Shown: piece by piece, positions 37,288 through 46,900 of the stretch
Layout of the letters: each line of letters starts with the position of its first letter
How positions within the stretch are numbered: position 1 is the stretch's first letter
Source of the DNA: Pseudomonas fluorescens
GTDB taxonomy: Bacteria; Pseudomonadota; Gammaproteobacteria; Pseudomonadales; Pseudomonadaceae
DNA length: 64,000 bases
Assembly: GCF_019212185.1 (NCBI RefSeq)
Contig: NZ_CP078138.1
Span: 2,524,501-2,588,500, forward strand
Direction: 5' to 3'
Translations under genes and position numbers: made by a program
The notes under the pieces: generated by a model
What the model was told of the DNA's origin: nothing
Databases searched by the model: none
Seen by the model: the letters and a program-made list of their open reading frames with translations, nothing else

Positions 37288-37647
37288 TTACCCTTTCAGC
37301 AACCGCCTGATCCCCTCAAACAACTCATCACTCTGCTCCTGCGTGCAATCCTCGCCATAGCGCTTGCGCAACCCGTAATGGCTCAGGATCACATGCACAT
37401 CGGCATGCAGGCCATGCTGTTGCAGGCAGTTTTCCACGCATTGCAGCGGGCAGCCGTCGAGGGCGAGGATCTTGCGTCCGGAGCGCGCCTTGTTGACCAG
37501 CGACGGCACATGCCCGCCGAGGCCGGCGATGCACGACATTTCTGCGACGCCACTGCGATCCAGGCGCACGGCCAGGGTGTTGGCCAGTTGCGCAACGTTG
37601 GAGCAGCCGGAGCAGGAGTAGACCAGGGGCAGGCTTGGGGCGGGCAT
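37288..37647 (-). CDS. DGC-domain putative zinc-binding protein
   Basis: The 119-residue protein has an N-terminal YSCSGCSNVAQLAN, then EMSCIAGLGG, and the family signature ALDGCPLQCVENCL; these cysteines are likely metal ligands. Members are conserved but their biochemical role is unknown. ATG 37647 is chosen over the longer frame because GGAG precedes it. A perfect FNR-type box at 37703-37716 is placed for a start near 37668, so it appears to be an Anr/Dnr target of its own, immediately downstream of dnr. Confidence 0.82.
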   Translation of the reverse strand: MPAPSLPLVYSCSGCSNVAQLANTLAVRLDRSGVAEMSCIAGLGGHVPSLVNKARSGRKILALDGCPLQCVENCLQQHGLHADVHVILSHYGLRKRYGEDCTQEQSDELFEGIRRLLKG

Positions 37648-37702
37648 TGACGATCTCCATGAATGGGCCGGACCAGTGTGCAAGGCCACTGGCGCCGGGC
37701 AA

Positions 37703-37716
37703 TTGATGGCAATCAA
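37703..37716 (-). promoter_or_regulatory. perfect FNR/Anr/Dnr box before the DGC gene
   Basis: TTGATGGCAATCAA is a perfect TTGAT-N4-ATCAA, extended to the 18-bp palindrome AATTGATGGCAATCAATT. It lies between the dnr stop and the DGC ATG. At -41.5 on the minus strand it predicts a start near 37668 and a 21-base leader. Confidence 0.8.
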
Positions 37717-37722
37717 TTCTGC

Positions 37723-38400
37723 CTAGTGGAATGTCGCCAGCGCGTCTTCTGCGGCGAGCAGGTGGATGGTGCGGCGGTCCATCGCGATCATGTCGCTCTC
37801 CACCAGGCGATGCAGGATCCGCGAAAAGGTCTCCGGCTGGATCCCCAGTTTCGACGCCACCAGGCGCTTGGAGACTTGCAGGACGATCTCCCCGGTCACC
37901 GGGTGGCGCTCCTGCAGCAGGAAATTGATCACCCGCCGGCTGGCGCTGGCGATAGTCAGGGTGTCGATGTCGCGCAGGCGCAGGTGCAAGTGCATGCTCA
38001 TGCTGGCGAGGATCGCCAGGCAGACTTGCGGCGCGTCTTCCAGGGCGTTGCGATAGTGCTGGCCTTCGATGCTCACCAGCACGCTGTCCTTGAGCGCGGT
38101 GGCGCTCACCGGGTAGCAGCGGGCCTGGCTGAACAGCAGGGCTTCGGCAAAGGTCTGCCCGGGCTGGATGATTTCCATCAGGTTTTCCTGGCCTTCACCG
38201 GTCAGCCGGTACAGCTTGATCTGGCCACTGACCAGCAGAAAAAAACGCTTGGCCGGGTCGCCCTGGTGCACCAGCGTGCCGTGGCAGTCCAGGCGCCTGA
38301 GCGTGGCCAGGGCGCAGACTTCCTTGAACACCTGCTCCGGCAGTTGGCTGAACAGGTGATGACGACGCAACGTTTGAACAGTAGATGGGTGGGTCAGCAT
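37723..38400 (-). CDS. dnr: Crp/Fnr-family denitrification regulator Dnr
   Basis: The 225-residue protein has a cyclic-nucleotide-type sensor domain (GTLVHQGDPAKRFFLLVSGQIKLYRLTGEGQENLMEIIQPGQTFAEALLF), a long dimer helix, and a DNA-binding helix (QVSKRLVASKLGIQPETFSRILHRLVE) whose E..SR pattern reads TTGAT sites. It aligns closely with P. aeruginosa DNR and lacks the N-terminal Cys cluster of Anr/Fnr, so it is a haem-based NO sensor by family. The upstream region has a NarL-type site. Confidence 0.93.
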   Translation of the reverse strand: MLTHPSTVQTLRRHHLFSQLPEQVFKEVCALATLRRLDCHGTLVHQGDPAKRFFLLVSGQIKLYRLTGEGQENLMEIIQPGQTFAEALLFSQARCYPVSATALKDSVLVSIEGQHYRNALEDAPQVCLAILASMSMHLHLRLRDIDTLTIASASRRVINFLLQERHPVTGEIVLQVSKRLVASKLGIQPETFSRILHRLVESDMIAMDRRTIHLLAAEDALATFH

Positions 38401-38464
38401 GGCGTACCTCCGCTGCCGCGCATTTTAGAACGCGCGGCCCGTCAGACCTATGCCTCTGCCGGCC

Positions 38465-38480
38465 TACCTCGAAGGAGGCA
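38465..38480 (-). promoter_or_regulatory. NarL 7-2-7 site before dnr
   Basis: TACCTCG-AA-GGAGGCA is an inverted repeat of NarL heptamers, 65 bp upstream of the dnr ATG. NarL control of dnr is known in P. aeruginosa. I see no TTGAT-N4-ATCAA in the 86-bp gap. Confidence 0.6.
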
Positions 38481-38486
38481 GTTGCC

Positions 38487-39131
38487 TCAGTGGTTGCGCA
38501 AATGCTCCATGGCCCACACGGCGGCCTCGACTCGCGAGCGCAGGCCGAGCTTGTGCAGCAAGTTTTTCACATGCACCTTGACCGTGCCTTCGGTGATCCC
38601 CAGCTTGTGCCCGATCACCTTGTTGCTGAAGCCAGCGGCGATGGTCTTCAGCACCTGGCGTTCGCGCTCGGTCAGCTCCACCACCGCCTGGCGCGGCGGC
38701 GAGCGCAGGGCCTGGGCCATGACCCGGGTCAGGCCGGGGCTAACCACCAGGTTGCCGTCGAGGGCATCGCGGATGTACTGGATCAGCAACTCCGGCTCCA
38801 TGTCCTTGAGCAGATAGCCGTCGGCATCCAGGCGCAGGGCATCGCGAATGTCGTCTTCGGCGTCCGATACGGTGAACAGCAGCACCTTGCCGGCATAGTC
38901 CATGGCCCGCAGGCGGCGCAGGGTCTCGATGCCGTTCAGCTGCGGCATATTGTTGTCCAGCAGGATCAGGTCCGGTTGCAGCGGCTCGATCAGGGTCAGC
39001 GCCTCCTCGCCATGATTGGCTTCGCCGACGATCAAAAAATCCTCTTCGAGTTCGAGCATCTGGCGGATGCCTCGGCGCATCATCGGATGATCGTCGACCA
39101 GCAGAATGCGGTGCTGTGGGGTGGTGCTCAT
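38487..39131 (-). CDS. narL: nitrate-responsive response regulator NarL
   Basis: The 214-residue protein has a receiver domain (phospho-acceptor Asp59 in LILLDNNMP, acidic pair DDHP) and a C-terminal LuxR-type helix-turn-helix (LTERERQVLKTIAAGFSNKVIGHKLGITEGTVKVHVKNLL). Phosphorylated by NarX in response to nitrate, it activates nar genes. The start overlaps the narX stop by 4 bp. Confidence 0.96.
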   Translation of the reverse strand: MSTTPQHRILLVDDHPMMRRGIRQMLELEEDFLIVGEANHGEEALTLIEPLQPDLILLDNNMPQLNGIETLRRLRAMDYAGKVLLFTVSDAEDDIRDALRLDADGYLLKDMEPELLIQYIRDALDGNLVVSPGLTRVMAQALRSPPRQAVVELTERERQVLKTIAAGFSNKVIGHKLGITEGTVKVHVKNLLHKLGLRSRVEAAVWAMEHLRNH

Positions 39132-40930
39132 GTGACGCTACCTTCTGTGTGCCGGCCGAGAAACTCCGGCAGGAATTCAAGCTGGACCAGGGTGCCCTGG
39201 GGCTCCCGGGAGAATATTTTCAGCTGCCCGCGCAAGCTGCGCGCCCGCTCATCCATGATGTTCAGGCCGTGGTGTTCGCGCTGGTCGACGTTGCCGCTGA
39301 AGCCACGGCCGTCGTCTTCCACCAGCAGGCGTACCGTCTCGCCGTCCTGTCGCAGCTCCAGCCAGGCGTTCTGCGCATGGGCGTGGCGCAGGCAGTTGGA
39401 GAGGGCTTCGCGGGTGATCTGCAGGATGTGGATCTGTTCGCTGGCCGACAGCTCGAAAGCCAGGGTGTCGAGGTGCAGGTGTACGGCGAATTCGCCACGG
39501 CGGGAGAATTCGGCGGCGGTGTCCTTGAGCTCCTGCACCAGGCCGGCGTCGTCGATCTGCAGGCGGAAGGTGGTGAGCAATTCGCGCAACTGGCGGTAGG
39601 CATTGTTCAGGCCTTCGCGCAGTTCGCCGGTGACCTGCTCCAGGGTCTGCACCGGTTCGCCACGGCGCATCAGGGTCTGCATGCGGCTGACTTGCAGCTT
39701 CATGTAGGACAGCGCCTGGGCCAGGGAATCGTGAAGTTCGCGGGCGATGATCGTGCGTTCGTCGAGCAGCAGCAGGCGGTGATCCTGTTCGCGTTGGCGT
39801 TTCAGCGACAGCGAGGTGCCGATCAGGTTGGCCAGGGCCTGGATCAATTGGGTTTCCCAGGCCTGGGCGGTGTGGCCGTCGACAAAATGCGCCTTGAGCT
39901 CTCCCAGTTCGCTGCCCTGGTTGCTGATGCTGAAAGTCTGCAGGCTGCTGCTGTGATGTTTCTGGCAGCCGGCGCAATCGCTGCTGGCGCACACATCGCG
40001 GGTGCTCGCACCGTGCAGGGCGAGCAGTTGCTGGGCCGGTGCCTGCTGCTGGCCTTGCAGGCACAGGGTCAGGCGCAGGCCCGGCAGGCGTTGCTGGAAG
40101 CGCCGGATCAACTCATCGAGGCCTTCGGCATTGGCCAGGCGGGTCGCCAGGCTGCCGCTGCTTTGATAGAGCAATTCGAGGGCGGCGTTGGCCTGTTGCA
40201 GGTTCAGGGTCTTCTGCCGGACCTGGCTTTCCAACGTGCGGTGGGACTCTTCGATGGTCTCGGCCATGGCATTGAAGCTGGTCGCCAGCTGACCCAGTTC
40301 GTCCTCGGACTGGTGATTGACCCGCGCGCGATAGTCGCCGCGACGAAAGCGCTGGGTAGCTTCCACCAACTCCTTGAGCGGCGAGACCACGCCGTACTGC
40401 AACTCATACAGACCGACCAGCAGGACAATCATGGTGGTGAACAACGCCAGGCCCTGGATCACCTGCTGCCAGCTCTGCTTTTCCTCGCTGTGGCGCTGCA
40501 GCAGATTGACGAACTGGTTCAGTTGCTCGACGAAGGGCTGGGTGTGGACCTGGAACGCCGCGGCATCGCCACGCTCCAGCGCCGGGCGCAACACGTCATT
40601 CCACTGATCGAGGATCTGCTTATAGCTGGTTTGCAACGCGGTGCTCGGGCCATCGTCCAGCACTGCCTTGAGGGGCTGGCTGTCGAGACGCCGTTGCAGG
40701 CTGTCGCGCACGGCATTGAGTTGTTCACGATCGGCGCCGGCGGCGAGCTTCCAGCTCAGGTGGTAGGTCTCCATGCGCACCGAGCCGGCGGTGTTGATGG
40801 CGGCTGCATCGCCCTGGCTGAACCAGGCGATCAACCCGGCGCTGAGGGAGCTGGCCAGGGCCAGCATGGCAATCAGGATCACCGCGAGCCCGGCGCGAGC
40901 GGGCAGGGAACTGCGCAGCCAGCGAAGCAT
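39128..40930 (-). CDS. narX: nitrate/nitrite sensor histidine kinase NarX
   Basis: The 600-residue protein has two transmembrane helices (near 14-33 and 160-180) around a periplasmic sensor with the nitrate-binding P-box (AAAINTAGSVRMETYHLSWK), a HAMP domain, a central region with Cys-rich CASSDCAGC, and the HPK7-type kinase core (ARELHDSLAQALSYMKLQ, with His, then the ATP-binding NCLRHAHAQ and VEDDGRGF). It phosphorylates NarL and is divergent from narK1. Confidence 0.96.
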   Translation of the reverse strand: MLRWLRSSLPARAGLAVILIAMLALASSLSAGLIAWFSQGDAAAINTAGSVRMETYHLSWKLAAGADREQLNAVRDSLQRRLDSQPLKAVLDDGPSTALQTSYKQILDQWNDVLRPALERGDAAAFQVHTQPFVEQLNQFVNLLQRHSEEKQSWQQVIQGLALFTTMIVLLVGLYELQYGVVSPLKELVEATQRFRRGDYRARVNHQSEDELGQLATSFNAMAETIEESHRTLESQVRQKTLNLQQANAALELLYQSSGSLATRLANAEGLDELIRRFQQRLPGLRLTLCLQGQQQAPAQQLLALHGASTRDVCASSDCAGCQKHHSSSLQTFSISNQGSELGELKAHFVDGHTAQAWETQLIQALANLIGTSLSLKRQREQDHRLLLLDERTIIARELHDSLAQALSYMKLQVSRMQTLMRRGEPVQTLEQVTGELREGLNNAYRQLRELLTTFRLQIDDAGLVQELKDTAAEFSRRGEFAVHLHLDTLAFELSASEQIHILQITREALSNCLRHAHAQNAWLELRQDGETVRLLVEDDGRGFSGNVDQREHHGLNIMDERARSLRGQLKIFSREPQGTLVQLEFLPEFLGRHTEGSVT

Positions 40931-41009
40931 CAGCGCAGGTCTCGATTGAAGATGAAAAAGCCCAGCATGTGCAGCTCCAGGGTGGGGAAGGGCGGCGATT
41001 GGCGGGCGC

Positions 41010-41025
41010 TACCTCTAAAGAGTTG
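41010..41025 (-). promoter_or_regulatory. degenerate NarL 7-2-7 site toward narX
   Basis: TACCTCT-AA-AGAGTTG matches the NarL pair with two mismatches in the second half. It may serve narXL autoregulation; the evidence is only the pattern. Confidence 0.4.
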
Positions 41026-41106
41026 TCGAGGTGCCGTGGTCGACAGAAAACCCCACCTGAAAGGTCAAGTTGCTGATAAACAAAGGCTTTACCGCTATTT
41101 GCGCTC

Positions 41107-41122
41107 TACCTCCTTGGAGGTA
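41107..41122 (+). promoter_or_regulatory. perfect NarL 7-2-7 palindrome before narK1
   Basis: TACCTCC-TT-GGAGGTA is a perfect 16-bp inverted repeat of NarL heptamers, centred 53 bp upstream of the FNR box centre, about -94 from the predicted start. This arrangement suits nitrate activation of narK1K2GHJI. Confidence 0.78.
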
Positions 41123-41160
41123 GACAGCACAAGCATAGCCCTGGAAGGCTTTGGCGGACG

Positions 41161-41174
41161 TTGATGTGGATCAA
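41161..41174 (+). promoter_or_regulatory. perfect FNR/Anr/Dnr box of the nar operon
   Basis: TTGATGTGGATCAA fully matches TTGAT-N4-ATCAA. At -41.5 it predicts a start near 41209, with TACTCT (41197-41202) as -10. Any start codon before 41209 is therefore excluded. Confidence 0.9.
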
Positions 41175-41232
41175 GTTTTTCCGGGGTCTCGCTCTCTACT
41201 CTGCCGGCATGGCTAACCGACTGGAGCGCATT

Positions 41233-42525
41233 GTGATCCGACCCCGTGTACAACAAGGCTTGGTGCTGGGCATGAGCACGCTGGCCTTCACCGTCTGCTT
41301 CATGGTCTGGATGATGTTCGCCGTGCTCGGCGTGCCGATCAAGGACCTGCTCCAGCTCAACGAAACCCAATTCGGCCTGCTGGCCGCCACCCCGGTCCTG
41401 ACCGGCTCGCTGGTGCGTCTACCCCTGGGCCTGCTGACTGACCGCTTCGGCGGGCGCACGGTGTTCTTCCTGCTGATGCTGTCCTGCGTCGCACCGCTGT
41501 ACCTGATCAGCCACGCCACGGCTTATTGGCAATTCCTGGTGCTGGGCCTGTTCGTCGGCCTCGCCGGCGGTTCGTTCTCGGTGGGCATCGCCTACGTCGC
41601 CAAGTGGTTCGACAAGGACAACCAGGGCTTCGCCATGGGCGTCTTCGGTGCCGGTAATGCTGGCTCGGCGGTGACCAAATTCCTCGCCCCGGCGCTGATT
41701 GCCGCCGGCAGCTGGCAACTGGTGCCGAAAGTCTTCAGCGCGATCCTGTTCATCACCGCGCTGCTGTTCTGGTTCCTCAGTGCCGACAACAAATCCCACC
41801 GCAGCGCCTCGGGCGCCAGCCTGCGTGAGCAGTTGAGCTCGCTGAAGGATCCGGCGGTGTGGCGCTACTGCCAGTACTACTCGATTGTCTTCGGCGGCTA
41901 TGTCGCCCTGGCGTTGTGGATGACCAAGTACTACGTCCAGGAATACGGCTTCAGCCTGCAAAGCGCGGCGCTGCTGGCGGCCTGTTTCTCCCTGCCCGGC
42001 GGCGTGCTGCGTGCGGTGGGCGGCTGGATGTCGGATCGCTGGGGCGCGCAGAGCGTGACCTGGTGGGTGCTGTGGGTCAGCTGGATCTGTCTGTTCCTGC
42101 TCTCCTACCCACAGACCCAACTGCAAGTGCAGACCATCAATGGCCCGGTGGATTTCCACCTCGGCCTCAACCCCGTGCTGTTCACCGTGCTGCTGTTCGT
42201 CATGGGCATCGCCTTCGCGTTCGGCAAGGCCTCGGTCTTCAAATACATCGCCAACGACTACCCGACCAACATGGGCGCGGTGTCCGGCATCGTCGGCCTG
42301 GCCGGCGGCCTCGGCGGGTTCGTGCTGCCGATCATGTTCGGCGCCCTGGTCGACCTCACCGGCGTGCGCTCGTCCTGCTTCATGTTGCTGTACGGCGTGG
42401 TCTGGGTGTCCCTGATCTGGATGTACCTCAGCGAAGTGCGCAAACGCCCGCTGCTCGGTAAAGCGTCGACCCCGAATTCCAGCATTGCCCAAGGAGACAA
42501 CCATGTCCGTTCTGCAAAAGCCTGA
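41233..42525 (+). CDS. narK1: nitrate/nitrite transporter NarK1
   Basis: The protein (430 residues from GTG 41233) is an NNP-family MFS carrier of type 1 with STLAFTVCFMVWMMFAVLG, the FG nitrate signature GLAGGSFSVGIAYVAKWF and the second GNAGSAVTKFLAPAL. It moves nitrate and proton inward. GTG 41233 has GGAG 7 bases upstream. ATG 41209 would sit on the predicted transcript start, and 41161/41164 lie in the FNR box. It overlaps narK2 by 23 bp. Confidence 0.92.
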   Translation: MIRPRVQQGLVLGMSTLAFTVCFMVWMMFAVLGVPIKDLLQLNETQFGLLAATPVLTGSLVRLPLGLLTDRFGGRTVFFLLMLSCVAPLYLISHATAYWQFLVLGLFVGLAGGSFSVGIAYVAKWFDKDNQGFAMGVFGAGNAGSAVTKFLAPALIAAGSWQLVPKVFSAILFITALLFWFLSADNKSHRSASGASLREQLSSLKDPAVWRYCQYYSIVFGGYVALALWMTKYYVQEYGFSLQSAALLAACFSLPGGVLRAVGGWMSDRWGAQSVTWWVLWVSWICLFLLSYPQTQLQVQTINGPVDFHLGLNPVLFTVLLFVMGIAFAFGKASVFKYIANDYPTNMGAVSGIVGLAGGLGGFVLPIMFGALVDLTGVRSSCFMLLYGVVWVSLIWMYLSEVRKRPLLGKASTPNSSIAQGDNHVRSAKA

Positions 42526-43900
42526 CAAAGGCCCGGTCATTCATGACTGGCGCCCCGAGGACCCAGCGTTCTGGGGCAAAAGCGGCAAACAGACCGCCAC
42601 GCGCAACCTGTGGATTTCGATCCCGGCGCTGCTGTTGGCCTTCGCTGTGTGGATGGTCTGGAGCACGGTGATCGTGCGCTTGAACGCCATCGGCTTTACG
42701 TTCACCACCGACCAGTTGTTCTGGCTGGCAGCGCTGCCGGGGTTGTCCGGCGCTACCTTGCGAGTGTTCTACTCGTTCATGGTGCCGATTTTCGGTGGCC
42801 GTCGCTGGACCGCCCTGAGCACCGCGTCGCTGCTGATCCCGTCGATCTGGATGGGCTTCGCGGTGCAGGACACCAGCACCTCCTACAGCGTGTTCGTGAT
42901 CATCGCCTTGCTCTGCGGTTTCGGCGGTGGCAACTTCGCCTCGAGCATGTCCAACATCAGCTTCTTCTATCCGAAGTCGCAGCAGGGCACGGCGCTCGGG
43001 TTGAACGCCGGCCTGGGTAACCTCGGGGTCTCGGTGATGCAGTTCTGCGTGCCGCTGGTGATCACCTTCGGCGTGTTCGGCTTCCTCGGCGGCAACGCCC
43101 AGGTGCTGCCGGACGGCACTCAACTCTGGCTGCAGAACGCCGGCTTCATCTGGGTCCCGTTCATCATCCTGGTGACCCTGCTGGCCTGGTTCGGCATGAA
43201 TGATCTGTCCAGCGCCCGTGCCTCGTTCAGCGAGCAGGCGGTGATCTTCAAGCGCAAGCACAACTGGCTGATGTGCTGGCTGTACCTGGCGACCTTCGGC
43301 TCGTTCATCGGCTTCTCTGCTGCCTTCCCGATGCTGATCAAGACTTCGTTCCCGGACGTCATCGCCCTGAAATTCGCCTTCCTCGGCCCACTGGTGGGTG
43401 CCCTGGTACGCCCATTGGGCGGCTGGCTGGCGGACAAGCTCGGTGGTGCGCGAGTGACCCTGTGGAACTTCGTGGCGATGATCGTGATGGTCTTCGCGGT
43501 CATGCACTTCCTGCCGCAGGACGGCAAGGGCGGCAACTTCTACGGCTTCCTCGGCATGTTCATGCTGCTGTTCATCACCACCGGCATCGGCAACGGCTCC
43601 ACCTTCCGCATGATCCCGGTGATCTTCCGCACCCAGCATGAAAAAGCCGCCGCCGGCAAATCCGCCGCGGTGCGCGAACAGGCGCTGAAAGATGCCGGTA
43701 AAGAGTCGGCCGCCGTGCTCGGCTTCAGTTCGGCCATGGGCGCCTTCGGTGCGTTCTTCATTCCCAAGACCTTCGGCTCGTCAATGGCGCTCACCGGCAG
43801 CCCGGCGATGGCCTTCTACATGTTCGTCGGCTTTTACCTGAGCTGCATCCTCGTGACCTGGTGGTGGTACGCGCGCAAAGGCGCCGCGACACCCTGCTGA
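42503..43900 (+). CDS. narK2: nitrate/nitrite transporter NarK2
   Basis: The 465-residue protein is the second NNP-type carrier, with WRPEDPAFWGKSGKQTATRN at the start, TFTTDQLFWLAALPGLSGATLRVFYSF, and GFGGGNFASSMSNISFFYPK plus GLNAGLGNLGVSVMQ as nitrate signatures. It is thought to exchange nitrate for nitrite. AAGGAG precedes ATG 42503. The paired narK1-narK2 order is as in P. aeruginosa. Confidence 0.94.
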   Translation: MSVLQKPDKGPVIHDWRPEDPAFWGKSGKQTATRNLWISIPALLLAFAVWMVWSTVIVRLNAIGFTFTTDQLFWLAALPGLSGATLRVFYSFMVPIFGGRRWTALSTASLLIPSIWMGFAVQDTSTSYSVFVIIALLCGFGGGNFASSMSNISFFYPKSQQGTALGLNAGLGNLGVSVMQFCVPLVITFGVFGFLGGNAQVLPDGTQLWLQNAGFIWVPFIILVTLLAWFGMNDLSSARASFSEQAVIFKRKHNWLMCWLYLATFGSFIGFSAAFPMLIKTSFPDVIALKFAFLGPLVGALVRPLGGWLADKLGGARVTLWNFVAMIVMVFAVMHFLPQDGKGGNFYGFLGMFMLLFITTGIGNGSTFRMIPVIFRTQHEKAAAGKSAAVREQALKDAGKESAAVLGFSSAMGAFGAFFIPKTFGSSMALTGSPAMAFYMFVGFYLSCILVTWWWYARKGAATPC

Positions 43901-43969
43901 GACGACCTGAATCCAACCATTGCGTGGGCGGGGCGCAGAACCCCGCAGCAAGCCTGAGAGGACTACACC

Positions 43970-46900
43970 GTGAGTCATTTACTGGATCAACTGCGGTTTT
44001 TCAACCGCAAGCAAAACGAGTTTTCCGAAGGCCATGGCGAGACTCGCAAAGAGTCCCGCGACTGGGAGAACGTCTACCGCTCGCGCTGGCAGTATGACAA
44101 GATCGTGCGCTCGACCCACGGGGTGAACTGCACCGGTTCGTGCTCGTGGAAAATCTACGTGAAGAACGGCCTGATCACCTGGGAGACCCAGCAGACCGAC
44201 TACCCGCGCACCCGTAACGACCTGCCCAACCACGAGCCTCGTGGCTGCCCGCGTGGCGCCAGCTACAGCTGGTACATCTACAGCGCCAACCGCCTCAAGT
44301 ATCCGAAAATCCGCAAGCCGCTGCTGAAATTGTGGCGCGAGGCACGGCGGACCCTGGCGCCGGTCGAGGCCTGGGCGAGCATTGTCGAGAACAAGGCCAA
44401 GGCCGACTCGTATAAAAGCAAGCGCGGCATGGGTGGTTTCATTCGTTCCAGCTGGGACGAAGCCAACGAGATCATCGCGGCGTCCAACGTCTACACCATC
44501 AAGCAATATGGCCCGGACCGCATCGTTGGCTTCTCGCCGATCCCGGCCATGTCGATGGTCAGCTACGCCGCCGGCGCCCGTTACCTGTCGCTGATCGGCG
44601 GCGCCTGCCTGAGCTTCTACGACTGGTACTGCGACCTGCCACCGGCCTCGCCGATGGTCTGGGGCGAGCAGACCGACGTGCCGGAATCGGCCGACTGGTA
44701 CAACTCCAACTACATCATTGCCTGGGGCTCCAACGTCCCGCAGACCCGTACGCCGGATGCGCACTTCTTCACCGAAGTTCGTTACAAGGGCACCAAGACT
44801 GTATCGATCACCCCGGACTATTCGGAAGTCGCCAAGCTCACCGACCTCTGGCTCAACCCGAAACAGGGCACCGACGCCGCACTGGCCCAGGCCTTCAACC
44901 ATGTGATCTTCAAGGAATTCCACCTCGACAAGCCGAGCGCCTATTTCACCGACTACGCCAAGCGCTACACCGACTTGCCGGTGCTGGTGCTGCTCAAGCC
45001 CATGGGCGATGCCGGCTACCAGCCTGACCGCTTCCTGCGCGCCAGCGACCTGACTGACAACCTCGGCCAGGACAACAACCCGGAATGGAAAACCATCGCC
45101 CTCGATGCCTACGGCGAACTGGTATCGCCGCAAGGTTCGATCGGTTATCGCTGGGGCGAGAAGGGCAAGTGGAACATCCTGCCCCGTGAAGGCGGCGAAG
45201 GCCGCGAGATCGACCTCAAGCTCAGCCTGATCGGTGAAGACGTCGCCGAAGTGGCCTTCCCGTATTTCGCCGGCGAAGCCCACGACTACTTCCAGCATGT
45301 TGCCGGTGATGCCGTGCAATTTCGCCGGGTGCCGGTGCACAGCCTGACCCTGGCCGACGGCAGCGTGGCCAAGGTCGCGACAGTGTTCGACCTGTCCGCC
45401 GCCAACCTGGCGATCGACCGTGGCCTGGGTGGCGACAACGTCGCCAAGGACTACAACGACGCCTCGGTGCCCGGCACCCCGGCCTGGCAGGAAAAAATCA
45501 CCGGCGTCAGCCGTGAAAAAGCCATCCAGATTGCCCGTGAGTTCGCCGACAACGCCGACAAGACCCGTGGTCGCTCGATGATCATCGTCGGCGCGGCGAT
45601 GAACCACTGGTACCACATGGACATGAACTACCGTGGGCTGATCAACATGCTCATGCTCTGCGGTTGCGTCGGCCAGACCGGTGGCGGCTGGGCGCACTAC
45701 GTCGGCCAGGAAAAACTGCGTCCGCAGTGCGGCTGGCTGCCCCTGGCGTTCGGCCTGGACTGGAACCGTCCATCGCGGCAAATGAACGGCACCAGCTTCT
45801 TCTATGCCCACAGCTCGCAATGGCGCCACGAGAAAATGAACATGCACGATGTTCTCTCGCCGTTGGCCGATAAATCCCAGTTCCCCGAACACGCGCTGGA
45901 CTACAACATCCGCGCCGAACGCGCCGGCTGGTTGCCGAGTGCGCCGCAACTCAACACCAACCCGCTGCACATCTGCCGCGACGCGGCGGCGGCCGGCATG
46001 GAACCCAAGGACTACGTGGTCAAGTCGCTGCAGGACGGCTCGCTGCGCTTTGCCTGCGAACAGCCGGACAGTCCGGTGAACTTCCCGCGCAACATGTTCA
46101 TCTGGCGCTCCAACCTGCTGGGCTCCTCGGGCAAGGGCCACGAGTACATGCTCAAGTACCTGCTCGGCACCAAGAACGGGGTGATGAACGAAGACCTTGG
46201 CAAGACCGGCGACTGCAAGCCGCAAGAGGCGGAATGGGTCGACGAAGGCGCCATCGGCAAGCTCGACCTGGTGACCACCCTGGACTTCCGCATGTCCTCG
46301 ACCTGCATGTACTCCGACATCGTCCTGCCGACCGCTACCTGGTACGAAAAAGACGACATGAACACCTCGGACATGCACCCGTTCATCCACCCCTTGTCGG
46401 CGGCCATCGACCCGGCGTGGGAATCCCGTTCCGACTGGGAAATCTACAAAGGCATCGCCAAAGCCTTCTCGGCCATGTCCGAGGGGCACCTGGGTGTGGA
46501 GAAAGACCTGCTCACCGTTCCGCTGATGCACGACAGCGTCGGCGAACTGGCGCAACCCTTCGGCGGCACCGACTGGAAAAGCGCCGGCGTCGCTCCGCAA
46601 CCGGGCAAAAACGCGCCGAACCTGCAAGTGGTCGAGCGCGACTACCCGAACATCTACAAGCAGTTCACCTCGCTCGGCCCGATCCTCGAAAAACAAGGCA
46701 ACGGCGGCAAGGGCATCAACTGGAACACCGAGGATGAAGTGAAATTCCTCGGCGAACTCAACCACCACGAAACCGCCGCCGGGATCAGCAAAGGCCGGCC
46801 AAAAATCGACAGCGCCATCGACGCCGCCGAAGTGATCCTCTCCCTGGCCCCGGAAACCAACGGCCAGGTCGCGGTCAAGGCGTGGGCGGCGCTGTCGGAA

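Noticed and set aside
39116..41164. A 682-residue frame antisense to narX
   Set aside because: Shadow of narX, low-complexity Gln/Ala-rich, and it would run across the nar promoter.
41161..41233. TTG/ATG starts of narK1 inside the FNR box
   Set aside because: The predicted transcript begins near 41209, after these codons.
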